15,355 nt of DNA. It comes from an uncultured Lachnospiraceae bacterium (GTDB lineage: Bacteria; Bacillota; Clostridia; Lachnospirales; Lachnospiraceae). The translations under genes and the position numbers were made by a program. Of this stretch, positions 1 through 5,684 are shown one piece after another. Position 1 is the first letter of the stretch, and each line of letters opens with the position of its first letter. Location: assembly GCA_947178115.1 (NCBI GenBank), contig CAMWXF010000005.1, forward strand, positions 1-15,355. The letters are read 5' to 3'. Under the pieces are notes generated by a model, which saw nothing but the letters and a program-made list of their open reading frames with translations, searched no databases and was not told where the DNA came from.

Positions 1-76
1 CCTGCGTGCCGTAGATATTTTTCTCCCGAATCCCGAGAAAATTTAAGTTCGGTCCATTAATCACAAGTAATTTCAT
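1..76 (-). CDS. aroQ: 3-dehydroquinate dehydratase, type II (partial, N-terminus only)
   Basis: This is the 5' end of a gene that runs off the left edge. The 25 visible residues begin MKLLVINGPNLNFLGIRE and continue to an IYG triplet. That is the N-terminal signature of type II dehydroquinases (NGPNLNLLGxREPxIYG), with the active-site Arg (R17) and Tyr (Y22) in place. The enzyme removes water from 3-dehydroquinate to give 3-dehydroshikimate, step three of the shikimate pathway, in the cytoplasm. The ATG lies one base after the aroK stop codon, and its ribosome binding site (GGGAGGAAT) is inside the last codons of aroK, so the two genes are probably translationally coupled. It is the third shikimate gene in the row aroE-aroK-aroQ, which supports the call. 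Only about one sixth of the usual ~145 residues is visible, so completeness cannot be judged. Confidence 0.9.
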   Translation of the reverse strand, partial: MKLLVINGPNLNFLGIREKNIYGTQ

Positions 77-77
77 T

Positions 78-605
78 CTATTCCTCCCTCGCTCTGAAAT
101 AGTTTACGTTTTCCTCTATCTCGCATAAGATCTGCCCGAAGTCCTTATCGTCCACATCAACGATCACGTCCGCAGCCTCCGTATAAGCCCCGTCTCTCTT
201 CGCCAGCAGCGCCCGAATCTTCTCCTGTGGGTCCGGCCCTTGTAAAAGCGGTCTGGTCGTATCATGTTTCACTCTCTCATAAATCGTCTCCGGCCGCGCA
301 CGCAGATAGAAAACCTGCCCCAGCTTGCGCAAAAGCGCCCTGTTCTCCTCCCTAAGCGGCAGTCCGCCGCCCACAGATATGATCTGATTGTTCATACTGC
401 CTAACATTTTCCGCAGGCAGGCAGTCTCCCTGTCTCTGAAATACTCTTCACCGTCCGTGGCAAAGATATCCGATATGGCTCTTTTTTCTTCCTTCTCGAT
501 CTCCTTATCCGTATCCACCACGGTACGCCGCAGACGATAGGATAATTTCACTCCCACTGTCGTCTTGCCGCATCCCATAAACCCGATCAAAATAATATTA
601 TCCAT
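78..605 (-). CDS. aroK: Shikimate kinase
   Basis: This cytoplasmic enzyme phosphorylates shikimate with ATP to shikimate 3-phosphate in aromatic amino acid synthesis. The 175-residue length is normal for the family. Visible landmarks are the Walker A loop GFMGCGKTT (8-16), the shikimate and Mg site with D31 and D33 (VVDTD), substrate-binding R57 in FRDRE, the GGG turn at 79-81, the LID arginine R118 in TTRPLL, and R137 in KRDGAY. The set is complete, so the enzyme should be active. The start is the ATG at 605. A GAGGGAG motif sits about 13 nt upstream, rather far, and no better start is visible. It lies 32 bp downstream of aroE and abuts aroQ, so the three form one transcription unit. The symbol could equally be aroL; aroK is the usual name in Firmicutes of this type. 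Confidence 0.95.
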   Translation of the reverse strand: MDNIILIGFMGCGKTTVGVKLSYRLRRTVVDTDKEIEKEEKRAISDIFATDGEEYFRDRETACLRKMLGSMNNQIISVGGGLPLREENRALLRKLGQVFYLRARPETIYERVKHDTTRPLLQGPDPQEKIRALLAKRDGAYTEAADVIVDVDDKDFGQILCEIEENVNYFRAREE

Positions 606-637
606 TATAAGCTGTATGCTCCCTCATCTGTTGTGTC

Positions 638-1510
638 TTAATCCTTCGAAATAAACTGCTCCTTCAGCCTCTCATACACCACCTGCGCGTCCTCCTCGGA
701 CACCTGTACATCGTTCCACAGTTCATAGGCGATGATTCCCTGATATAACAGCATTTTTAACCCGTTATACGCATGACCGCCGTGCCCCTTCACCAAACGC
801 ATGAATTTCGTCTCCCACGGACTGTAGATCAGATCAAATCCCGTGTGGATCTTCTCATAGAAAGCGTCGTCCGCGATTACAACATCCTCCGTATGAGGCG
901 CGAGCCCCACGGAAGTCCCCTGGATGGCAAGATATTTCCCCTCCGGCAGCCCGGTATAATCCTTCATCGCCATCGGCAGGATTGCTTCCCGCCCCACTAC
1001 GCGGTTGACCTCCTCTGCCACTGTCTGCGCCTTATCAAACGTGCGGTTCAGCATATAGACCCTCTCTGCACCCTTCACCGCACACAAATAGGCTACCGCT
1101 CTGGCCGCGCCGCCCGCGCCCAGAAGTACGATCTGCTCCCCCTCGATCCGGATGCCCTCGCTCGACATGGCGCGGTAGAGTCCTTCCATATCCGTATTGT
1201 ACCCCTTGTAGCCGCCCTCTGTCCTCACAAGCGTATTAACTGCACCGATATTTCGCGCCAGCTCATCGATCTCTTTAAGGGTCTCTATCACATCGCTCTT
1301 ATAGGGCACCGTCACATTCAGTCCAAGCAGATGCAGTGCATCCGCGCCGCGGACTGCCTCGCCCACCCTGCCCGGTTCTACGGGAAAAGGCACATATACC
1401 AGATTATGCCCCAGTCTCCCCGCAAGCGTATTATGTATCATCGGCGACAATGTGTGCTCCACCGGATTTCCGATCAATCCGCATACGTTTGTTTTACCGT
1501 CAATCTTCAT
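638..1510 (-). CDS. aroE: Shikimate dehydrogenase (NADP+)
   Basis: The product reduces 3-dehydroshikimate to shikimate with NADPH, step four of the shikimate pathway. At 290 residues it is of normal length. The N-terminal substrate domain carries SPMIHN (22-27), the NVTVPYK motif with catalytic Lys K71, and the GYNTD motif with catalytic Asp D107. The Rossmann domain carries the LGAGGAARA dinucleotide loop (130-138) followed by NRT (155-157), the NADP-selecting motif. The C-terminal part has DLIYSPWETKF and the NGLKMLLYQG helix that closes the substrate pocket. The start ATG at 1510 has a GAGGATAGAG ribosome binding site. It lies 24 bp downstream of yqeG; yqeG near aroE is also found in Bacillus (there with yqeH in between). 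I infer a shikimate enzyme rather than a quinate/shikimate catabolic paralogue from the aroK and aroQ neighbours. Confidence 0.95.
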   Translation of the reverse strand: MKIDGKTNVCGLIGNPVEHTLSPMIHNTLAGRLGHNLVYVPFPVEPGRVGEAVRGADALHLLGLNVTVPYKSDVIETLKEIDELARNIGAVNTLVRTEGGYKGYNTDMEGLYRAMSSEGIRIEGEQIVLLGAGGAARAVAYLCAVKGAERVYMLNRTFDKAQTVAEEVNRVVGREAILPMAMKDYTGLPEGKYLAIQGTSVGLAPHTEDVVIADDAFYEKIHTGFDLIYSPWETKFMRLVKGHGGHAYNGLKMLLYQGIIAYELWNDVQVSEEDAQVVYERLKEQFISKD

Positions 1511-1534
1511 CTCTATCCTCGTTTCCGCGCATCC

Positions 1535-2068
1535 TTATCGATACCGCCTGTCCAACTTCACATACCGTCCTCTGTCCCGCTTATAGAAAAACAGTACGAT
1601 CCATTCCAATCTGCGCTTTAAGATAATCTGTATCTCCTCTTTCGGGTGAATCGGTTTCACCAGCCATGTCCTGATCCCCGCCTTCTTCGCGCCCCACACA
1701 TCCGTAAAAAGCTGATCTCCCACAAACATCGTAGTTGCAGGCGTGGTACCCATAAGCTCCATCGCCTTGATATAATTTTTCGGCGACGGTTTCCCTGCCT
1801 TATAGATATAACGGGAAAGCACCTTATCATTAAACATTTTCACCCGCGGCTCTTTATTATTGGACAGAAGCATACTCTCGAATCCAATCTCCTTAAGCCT
1901 GGTAAACAGCGCCATGCTCCTTGTATCCGCCGGCGCACCGTGAGGTACCAGCGTATTATCTATGTCGAAGATCACGCCGCGGTAACCATCCTGATATAAT
2001 TTTTCATAGTTAATCTCATATGCCGAATCCAAATATTCATCCGGATAAAAACGCTCAAGTAAAGCCAT
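1535..2068 (-). CDS. yqeG: YqeG family HAD-type phosphatase
   Basis: This is a small haloacid dehalogenase (HAD) superfamily phosphatase of the YqeG (IIIA) type. Its physiological substrate is not established. Counting from the chosen start, motif I is FDIDNTLV with nucleophile D35 and acid/base D37, motif II is the Ser of LLSNN (S69), motif III is K93 in KAGKP, and motif IV is GDQLFTD with D118 and D123. All catalytic residues are present in 177 residues. The open frame continues 21 codons upstream to an ATG at 2131. I chose the ATG at 2068 because MALLERFYPDEY matches where family members begin, because GGAGGAC precedes it directly, and because the upstream ATG lies in the 3' flank of the hairpin at 2139-2160. 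The C-terminal tail is very basic (KRDRGRYVKLDRRYR). It is the first gene of the yqeG-aroE-aroK-aroQ run. Confidence 0.9.
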   Translation of the reverse strand: MALLERFYPDEYLDSAYEINYEKLYQDGYRGVIFDIDNTLVPHGAPADTRSMALFTRLKEIGFESMLLSNNKEPRVKMFNDKVLSRYIYKAGKPSPKNYIKAMELMGTTPATTMFVGDQLFTDVWGAKKAGIRTWLVKPIHPKEEIQIILKRRLEWIVLFFYKRDRGRYVKLDRRYR

Positions 2069-2138
2069 TCGTCCTCCGTCCCGAAGCCCCTGACTGACCG
2101 GCTCCTGCCCGATTAAATCTTCTCCTATCATAACAAAT

Positions 2139-2160
2139 CCCCTTGCAGGTTTGCAAGGGG
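2139..2160 (-). terminator. Strong 9-bp hairpin after the 42-residue gene, probable terminator or attenuator
   Basis: Arms 2139-2147 (CCCCTTGCA) and 2152-2160 (TGCAAGGGG) pair perfectly over 9 bp around a 4-nt loop. On the minus strand the hairpin starts 3 nt after the TAG of the small gene at 2164-2292 and is followed by ATTTGTTAT. That is T-rich but interrupted, so termination may be partial. On the plus strand it is followed by TTTCTAAT, also weak, and no plus-strand gene lies upstream. I infer that it ends the small-gene transcript and limits readthrough into yqeG and the aro genes. No clear promoter is seen between the hairpin and yqeG, so some readthrough must be expected. Confidence 0.6.
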
Positions 2161-2163
2161 TTT

Positions 2164-2292
2164 CTAATACTCCGAATTTCCGACAAAATATTGATAACTC
2201 TGTAAGATCTGGTCTTTCTTCATATCCGAGATTGCTTTCTGTATATCCGGATTATCCGGTCCACAATCCATTCCCGTATATTCAAAGGTCAT
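2164..2292 (-). CDS. Unrecognised small acidic protein, 42 residues
   Basis: A short open frame, not assignable to a family. The product begins MTFEYTGMDCGPDNPDIQ, has a middle segment rich in charged and helix-forming residues (KAISDMKKDQILQSY) and ends QYFVGNSEY. It is soluble-looking, with one Cys, no signal peptide and no membrane segment. Support for it being real is contextual. AGGAAGGCGGTG precedes the ATG, the stop is followed after 3 nt by a strong hairpin (2139-2160), and another stem-loop (2330-2358) sits in its leader. The codon choice looks like that of its neighbours. It fills most of an otherwise gene-free gap of about 350 bp between yqeG and the two-TM protein. A purely structural RNA role for this stretch cannot be excluded. 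No function is proposed. Confidence 0.6.
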   Translation of the reverse strand: MTFEYTGMDCGPDNPDIQKAISDMKKDQILQSYQYFVGNSEY

Positions 2293-2329
2293 AGCTCACA
2301 CCGCCTTCCTCAATCATTTGTCCTTTCCT

Positions 2330-2358
2330 AACTGTTAAGAAGCATCTTCTGAACAGTT
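2330..2358 (-). other. Stem-loop in the leader of the 42-residue gene
   Basis: The arms AACTGTTxAGAAG and CTTCTxAACAGTT pair over 13 positions with one mismatch and a 3-nt loop. On the minus strand it is followed by AGGAAAGGACAAATG, not by a T run, so it is not an ordinary intrinsic terminator for the upstream genes. It sits just upstream of two ribosome binding site candidates, which would suit an mRNA-stabilising or translational-control element. It could also mark a processing site between the nrdR part and the small gene. The rest of 2359-2422 shows no further gene; an AT-rich GATATAAATAAT at about 2370-2382 could be a -10 but has no convincing -35. Confidence 0.5.
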
Positions 2359-2422
2359 ACTTCTTTTCCTATTATTTATATCGACATACCATCTCCGGCA
2401 CTTAACCTTGTCTGAATATCTG

Positions 2423-2692
2423 TCACAAATTCTTCACAATCCTGTTATATCTTGCCGTGAAGATGATGCGCACAATATTACTCAAAAGCATAAGCAGAAT
2501 GTCCCAAAGCAGGAAGGAATACGCCCTGCCCGTAAAAGCAGTATACCACTCCGCTCCTTCCCATATCTTATTGCCTATAAAAAGGAATAAAACTATAAGC
2601 AGCGCAATCGCCAGAAATATCCATCGAACAATATTGGCAACAGTCATAGGAACACTGGCCTTTGCCACAATCTCTTTTTCCTGTTCCGTCAT
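2423..2692 (-). CDS. Small two-TM membrane protein, function unknown
   Basis: The 89-residue product has a short polar N-terminus (MTEQEKEIVAKAS) and two hydrophobic segments at about residues 20-40 and 58-79, joined by a loop rich in Trp, Glu and Gly. The tail is basic (RYNRIVKNL). Positive charges flanking both segments suggest both ends are cytoplasmic. The second segment contains an Asp (D64), which is odd for a plain anchor. The ATG has a good ribosome binding site (AGGGAG, 6 nt), and the gene begins 16 bp after the nrdR stop, so it is cotranscribed with nrdR. I do not recognise a named family. The neighbourhood gives no specific role. Confidence 0.8.
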   Translation of the reverse strand: MTEQEKEIVAKASVPMTVANIVRWIFLAIALLIVLFLFIGNKIWEGAEWYTAFTGRAYSFLLWDILLMLLSNIVRIIFTARYNRIVKNL

Positions 2693-2708
2693 ATCTTCTC
2701 CCTGTTTC

Positions 2709-3167
2709 TTACACTTCTTTATCCAGTACCTTCTTCAATTCGTCCATAAAGGTATTGATATCCTTAAATTCCCGATACACAGAAGCAAACCTTACATAAG
2801 CTACCGCCTCTAAGTCTTTCAGCTTGTTCATAACGATCTCGCCGATCACCTGGCTGGGGATCTCTTTCTCTTCCATATTGAAGACTTCCGTCTCCACCTC
2901 ATCCACTAACTGGTTGATCTGCGCCGCGCTGATCGGTCTCTTATGACATGCACGCAAAACGCCCGCTTCGATCTTCGATCTGTCGTAAGTCTCCCTGTTA
3001 TTGTCCTTCTTAATGATGATAAGCGGAATCGTCTCCACTTTCTCATAAGTCGTAAAACGTTTGTCACATTCGTCGCAGACGCGTCTTCTGCGAATGGAAT
3101 TGTTATCTTCGGCAGGTCTGCTGTCGATTACTCGGGTATTTTCATGACCGCAAAAAGGGCATTTCAT
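2709..3167 (-). CDS. nrdR: Transcriptional repressor NrdR (ribonucleotide reductase regulator)
   Basis: NrdR is a zinc-ribbon and ATP-cone repressor that senses ATP/dATP and shuts off ribonucleotide reductase operons at NrdR boxes. From the chosen start it is 152 residues, the usual length. The zinc ribbon uses C3 and C6 (MKCPFCG) with C31 and C34 (CDEC). The arginine-rich stretch SIRRRRVC is characteristic of the DNA-binding part. The ATP cone covers about residues 49-139 (IPLIIIKKDNNRETYDRSK onwards). The frame opens 8 codons further up, but nearly all NrdR proteins begin MKCPFC, and GAGGAGG stands 9 nt before this ATG. It has its own strong promoter at 3239-3267. No NrdR box was found in its leader, and no nrd gene is in the window, so its targets are elsewhere. 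Confidence 0.96.
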   Translation of the reverse strand: MKCPFCGHENTRVIDSRPAEDNNSIRRRRVCDECDKRFTTYEKVETIPLIIIKKDNNRETYDRSKIEAGVLRACHKRPISAAQINQLVDEVETEVFNMEEKEIPSQVIGEIVMNKLKDLEAVAYVRFASVYREFKDINTFMDELKKVLDKEV

Positions 3168-3238
3168 CAGGGATATCCTCCTCAGTATCATTATTTTATT
3201 TTGAATAACGTGCAGTTCTACTACAACAGTTCATATTA

Positions 3239-3267
3239 ATTATATGTGAAACTTACAATTATGTCAA
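3239..3267 (-). promoter_or_regulatory. Sigma-A promoter of nrdR
   Basis: On the minus strand there is an exact TTGACA (3262-3267), a 17-bp spacer and an exact TATAAT (3239-3244). Transcription should start near 3232, giving a leader of about 65 nt before the nrdR ATG. It lies in the AT-rich gap between ymxH and nrdR. This is the best consensus promoter in the window. It probably drives nrdR and the two-TM gene, and by readthrough possibly the genes down to aroQ. Confidence 0.88.
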
Positions 3268-3291
3268 CTATTTTATGGAAACCTATAGAAC

Positions 3292-3528
3292 CTATATGCA
3301 TATATCCACAATAATGATGTCCGGTCCGATCTGCTTGATATCTTTATAGCATATGACATAATTCGTATCGCTTCCGCCGAACAGACCGCACCACTTATTC
3401 TCCCCCGGAATGATCAGCTTAAAGATCTGCCCGGTGCATTCATCAAACTCAAAGTCGCACACCTTACCCAGTTTCTGACAGTTCTTCAGGTTGATCACTT
3501 CTTTTTTCTTAAATTCAGAAAATAACAT
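3292..3528 (-). CDS. ymxH: YlmC/YmxH-type PRC-barrel protein
   Basis: This small single-domain protein (78 residues) belongs to the PRC-barrel-like YlmC/YmxH sporulation-associated family. It opens MLFSEFKKKEVINL and has the typical GKVCDFEFDECTGQIFKLIIPG strand-turn-strand, then the GLFGG and YKDIKQIGPDIIIVDI stretch that closes the barrel. The biochemical role is unknown; in spore formers it commonly sits near sigG/sigE and nrdR, as here. The frame opens 15 codons further up, but the ATG at 3528 fits the family start and has GGAGGGG 5 nt upstream. That ribosome binding site lies in the 3' arm of a predicted hairpin (3529-3583). No terminator is visible between it and nrdR. Confidence 0.85.
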   Translation of the reverse strand: MLFSEFKKKEVINLKNCQKLGKVCDFEFDECTGQIFKLIIPGENKWCGLFGGSDTNYVICYKDIKQIGPDIIIVDICI

Positions 3529-3583
3529 AGGAACCCCTCCGGGCTTTTTATTATTAAATGCATCTGCCCGCAAAAAGGTTCCT
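3529..3583 (-). promoter_or_regulatory. Leader hairpin covering the ymxH ribosome binding site
   Basis: In the minus-strand RNA, AGGAACC (3577-3583) pairs with GGTTCCT (3529-3535), and further in CGGGC pairs with GCCCG. The internal loop between the two stems can itself form U-A and G-U pairs. The 3' arm contains GGAGGGG, the ribosome binding site of ymxH, and ends at the base before the ATG. Folding would hide the site. The arms are seen directly; regulation is inference. The spacer upstream (3584-3650) holds no gene and no convincing terminator for the SH3b gene. Confidence 0.45.
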
Positions 3584-3650
3584 ATAATACTGATTCTTAT
3601 TCCACAGATATATACTGTTCCCCGCCGCCTGATATATTCACGAAAGCGCC

Positions 3651-4667
3651 CTATTCCACGGAAACATATTGGTGGAACACATAGCCCGGCGTACCGTCCT
3701 CCAGACGAATCTCATACCACTGCCCGTCCTCCGCTGTGCCGTAACAGGTATACACTTCACCTTCCCGTACTTTCCCCAGAACTTTCGTGCCGCTGGTGCT
3801 CGGCTGATCACGCACATTTACTTCTTTACCCGTCACTTTGATCTGGTATGTGCCGCTTCCGTCTCCGTCTGTCGCAGGCTCCTCGTCCGGTTCATACACT
3901 TCAGCCGGTTCTGTCTGTTCTTCCGCATCTTCGTCCACAGCATTCTCATCTTCCGATACTTCCGACTCTTTCCCGTAATTCTTAGGAGCATACTGCTTAT
4001 ACAGATTATATCCGAGAATGGCTACTACAATGAGCAGCACGCAGCCCATGATCACTGTCATGATCGTAATGACATCTACGCCTTCCTCATCGTCCTCATC
4101 CCAGTCGTCTTCGTCTTCCCAATCCTCTTCTTCCCAGTCATCCTCTCGGTAATCCATCCGCTTCTTATTCTTACGCGGCGGTTCGGGAATGGATGAATGT
4201 CTCTTTGATGGGGATGTGCGTTCCGCCGAACTTCTCGCCGATGTGCTCTTTGACGCAGGTGCATGTTCCGACGCACCTCTCGATGACGTACTCCTTGCGG
4301 AAGACGCATGCTCCGATCCGCTGCGCGATGACGCACTTTTCGGTGCGGAACTTCTCGCCGGTTTATCTGCCGACGAAGACGTCCGGCGTGGTTCTCTCTC
4401 CGCGTTTCGCCCGGCCTTAATCTCTGCCGCTGTCTCCGAAAGAATACTCTGTTCCATCGCCTCAATAGATATATCTTCCGCTTCATCCGTCTTCTTCTGC
4501 CTGCTGCCGCCCCCTATGAGCCGTCCGCACTTGTGGCAGAATTTTGTTCCTTCACGCAGCACCGCACCGCAGTCGGGACATCTCATTTCCTTTATCACTC
4601 TGGTGCCGCACTTAGGACAAAACTGGTCATTCTCCATCAGTCCGGCTCCACATTCCTTACATATCAT
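3651..4667 (-). CDS. Zinc-ribbon membrane protein with extracellular SH3b domain
   Basis: The 338-residue product is modular. Two four-Cys zinc ribbons come first (C3, C6, C17, C20 and C30, C33, C44, C47). A linker with Ser/Ala/Arg-rich 15-residue repeats follows (about 98-157), then a basic patch (RKNKKR), an acidic stretch with Trp at 178, 183 and 189 (about 172-196) and one TM helix (about 199-222). Another acidic linker leads to a C-terminal bacterial SH3 domain (about 272-338) with the NVRDQPSTSGTKVLG signature. The expected topology is ribbons inside and SH3b outside, where such domains often bind peptidoglycan. The start has GAGGTGAG 8 nt upstream. It is transcribed away from sigG and towards ymxH. 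No specific function is known to me; a wall-to-cytoplasm link or sensor is inference. Confidence 0.82.
   Translation of the reverse strand: MICKECGAGLMENDQFCPKCGTRVIKEMRCPDCGAVLREGTKFCHKCGRLIGGGSRQKKTDEAEDISIEAMEQSILSETAAEIKAGRNAEREPRRTSSSADKPARSSAPKSASSRSGSEHASSARSTSSRGASEHAPASKSTSARSSAERTSPSKRHSSIPEPPRKNKKRMDYREDDWEEEDWEDEDDWDEDDEEGVDVITIMTVIMGCVLLIVVAILGYNLYKQYAPKNYGKESEVSEDENAVDEDAEEQTEPAEVYEPDEEPATDGDGSGTYQIKVTGKEVNVRDQPSTSGTKVLGKVREGEVYTCYGTAEDGQWYEIRLEDGTPGYVFHQYVSVE
4197..4331 (-). repeat. Three tandem 45-bp units encoding a 15-residue repeat
   Basis: Residues 113-127, 128-142 and 143-157 of the SH3b protein align as SSRSGSEHASSARST, SSRGASEHAPASKST and SARSSAERTSPSKRH. Residues 98-112 (SSADKPARSSAPKSA) look like a more diverged fourth copy, taking the array to about 4376. 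The DNA units share the period, for example CGATGACG followed by GCGGAA and TCCGA blocks at 45-bp steps. Copy number could vary between strains. Confidence 0.7.
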
Positions 4668-4735
4668 GCCTGTCTCACCTCGCTATATTTCATGCTGCTG
4701 ACTGTCACTTTTTCAATCATGATCATTCATCTTCT

Positions 4736-4764
4736 AATGTACCAAAAAACTCTCTTTTTGTAAA
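4736..4764 (-). promoter_or_regulatory. Candidate sigma-A promoter of the SH3b gene
   Basis: The minus strand reads TTTACA (4759-4764), a 17-bp spacer, then TACATT (4736-4741). The matches are five of six at -35 and four of six at -10, with ideal spacing. The -35 lies inside an imperfect AT-rich dyad (4744-4783). The remainder of the divergent gap between this gene and sigG holds no gene. Confidence 0.45.
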
Positions 4765-4797
4765 ACAATATACAAAGTTTTTTCCTAAAAATTTCAT

Positions 4798-4826
4798 GAA
4801 TAATTCCGCCCGATTCGCACATCCTT
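4798..4826 (+). promoter_or_regulatory. Candidate forespore (sigma-F/sigma-G type) promoter of sigG
   Basis: GAATA (4798-4802) is followed after 17 bp by CATCCTT (4820-4826). This resembles the sigma-G pattern GHATR then CATnHTA, with a mismatch at the last -10 base. It stands about 50 nt before the sigG start, where a forespore promoter is expected, since sigG is transcribed by sigma-F and sigma-G in Bacillus. No better sigma-A promoter was seen there. Assignment to sigma-F or sigma-G is not possible from one site. Confidence 0.38.
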
Positions 4827-4877
4827 TATAAAAAGCAATTTAAATGCCGGTGGCTTACAGGAAAGGGTGGATATTAT

Positions 4878-5657
4878 ATGATACAGGGTAAAGTAGAAAT
4901 CTGCGGCGTCAATACTTCCAAACTGCCGCTCCTTAAGAATGCTGAAAAAGAAGAATTGTTTAAGCGGATCGGAGCCGGTGATGAGGCCGCCCGCAAAGAG
5001 TATATTAACGGTAATCTCCGCCTTGTCTTAAGTGTGATCAAGCGATTCCACTCCAGCAATGAAAATGTGGATGACCTGTTCCAGATCGGCTGTATCGGCC
5101 TGATCAAAGCAATCGATAATTTTGATTGTTCCCTCAATGTAAAATTTTCTACTTATGCTGTTCCTATGATCGTGGGAGAGATCCGCCGATATCTGCGTGA
5201 TGCTAACAGCATACGGGTATCCCGCTCCCTCAAAGATACCGCCTATAAAGCGATCTACGCCAAAGAACATCTGACGCGCGTTAATTCCAAGGAGCCCACT
5301 GTCACAGAAATCGCCGATGAGATCGGTGTCCCCAAAGAAGATATCGTCTATGCATTAGATGCCATCCAAGCTCCCATGAGCCTGTACGAACCCGTCTACA
5401 CCGACGGCGGCGATACACTCTATGTAATGGATCAGATCAGTGACAAGAAGAACCGGGAAGAAAACTGGGTGGAACACATCTCCTTAAGTGAAGCCATGAA
5501 GCGCTTAAGCGACCGGGAATATGAGATCATCACGCTCCGCTTCTTCGAGGGCAAGACGCAGATGGAGGTCGCCACCAAGATCGGTATCTCTCAGGCGCAG
5601 GTTTCACGTCTGGAAAAAAACGCCCTGAAAACCATGCGGATGTATCTGACCGCCTGA
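4878..5657 (+). CDS. sigG: RNA polymerase sporulation sigma factor SigG (late forespore)
   Basis: Sigma-G directs late gene expression in the forespore. The 259-residue product starts with VEICGVNTSKLP, the hallmark N-terminus of sigma-G, followed by region 2 (NLRLVLSVIKRF, DDLFQIGCIGLIKAIDNFD, VKFSTYAVPMIVGEIRRYL), region 3 (RVSRSLKDTAYKA, KEPTVTEIADEIGV, APMSLYEPVY, GGDTLYVMDQIS) and region 4 (LSDREYEIITLRFFEGKTQMEVA, then the helix-turn-helix GISQAQVSRLEK). The ATG has AAAGGGTGG 7 nt upstream. In Bacillus and most Clostridia, sigG follows sigE in the same direction. Here it is on the opposite strand, 2.1 kb away, and ends 27 bp from the stop of the convergent response regulator. It therefore cannot be read from the spoIIGA-sigE promoter. 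Confidence 0.96.
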   Translation: MIQGKVEICGVNTSKLPLLKNAEKEELFKRIGAGDEAARKEYINGNLRLVLSVIKRFHSSNENVDDLFQIGCIGLIKAIDNFDCSLNVKFSTYAVPMIVGEIRRYLRDANSIRVSRSLKDTAYKAIYAKEHLTRVNSKEPTVTEIADEIGVPKEDIVYALDAIQAPMSLYEPVYTDGGDTLYVMDQISDKKNREENWVEHISLSEAMKRLSDREYEIITLRFFEGKTQMEVATKIGISQAQVSRLEKNALKTMRMYLTA

Positions 5658-5684
5658 GAGTCCACCTCTGCCTTTATCCTATAA

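Noticed and set aside
773..1621. A 282-codon open frame on the plus strand across aroE
   Set aside because: It lies antisense to aroE and its product is rich in His, Arg and Cys with no domain; it is a shadow of the real gene.
2330..2358. The leader stem-loop as an intrinsic terminator
   Set aside because: On the minus strand it is followed by a purine-rich ribosome binding site, not T residues. The plus strand has a T-rich flank but no gene to terminate.
3168..3291. NrdR box upstream of nrdR
   Set aside because: The AT-rich gap contains no pair of sequences close to the NrdR box consensus; only the sigma-A promoter is convincing.
3293..3304. Perfect 12-bp palindrome TATATGCATATA at the end of ymxH
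   Set aside because: It is AT-rich, falls in the last codons of ymxH and is likely by chance in such sequence.
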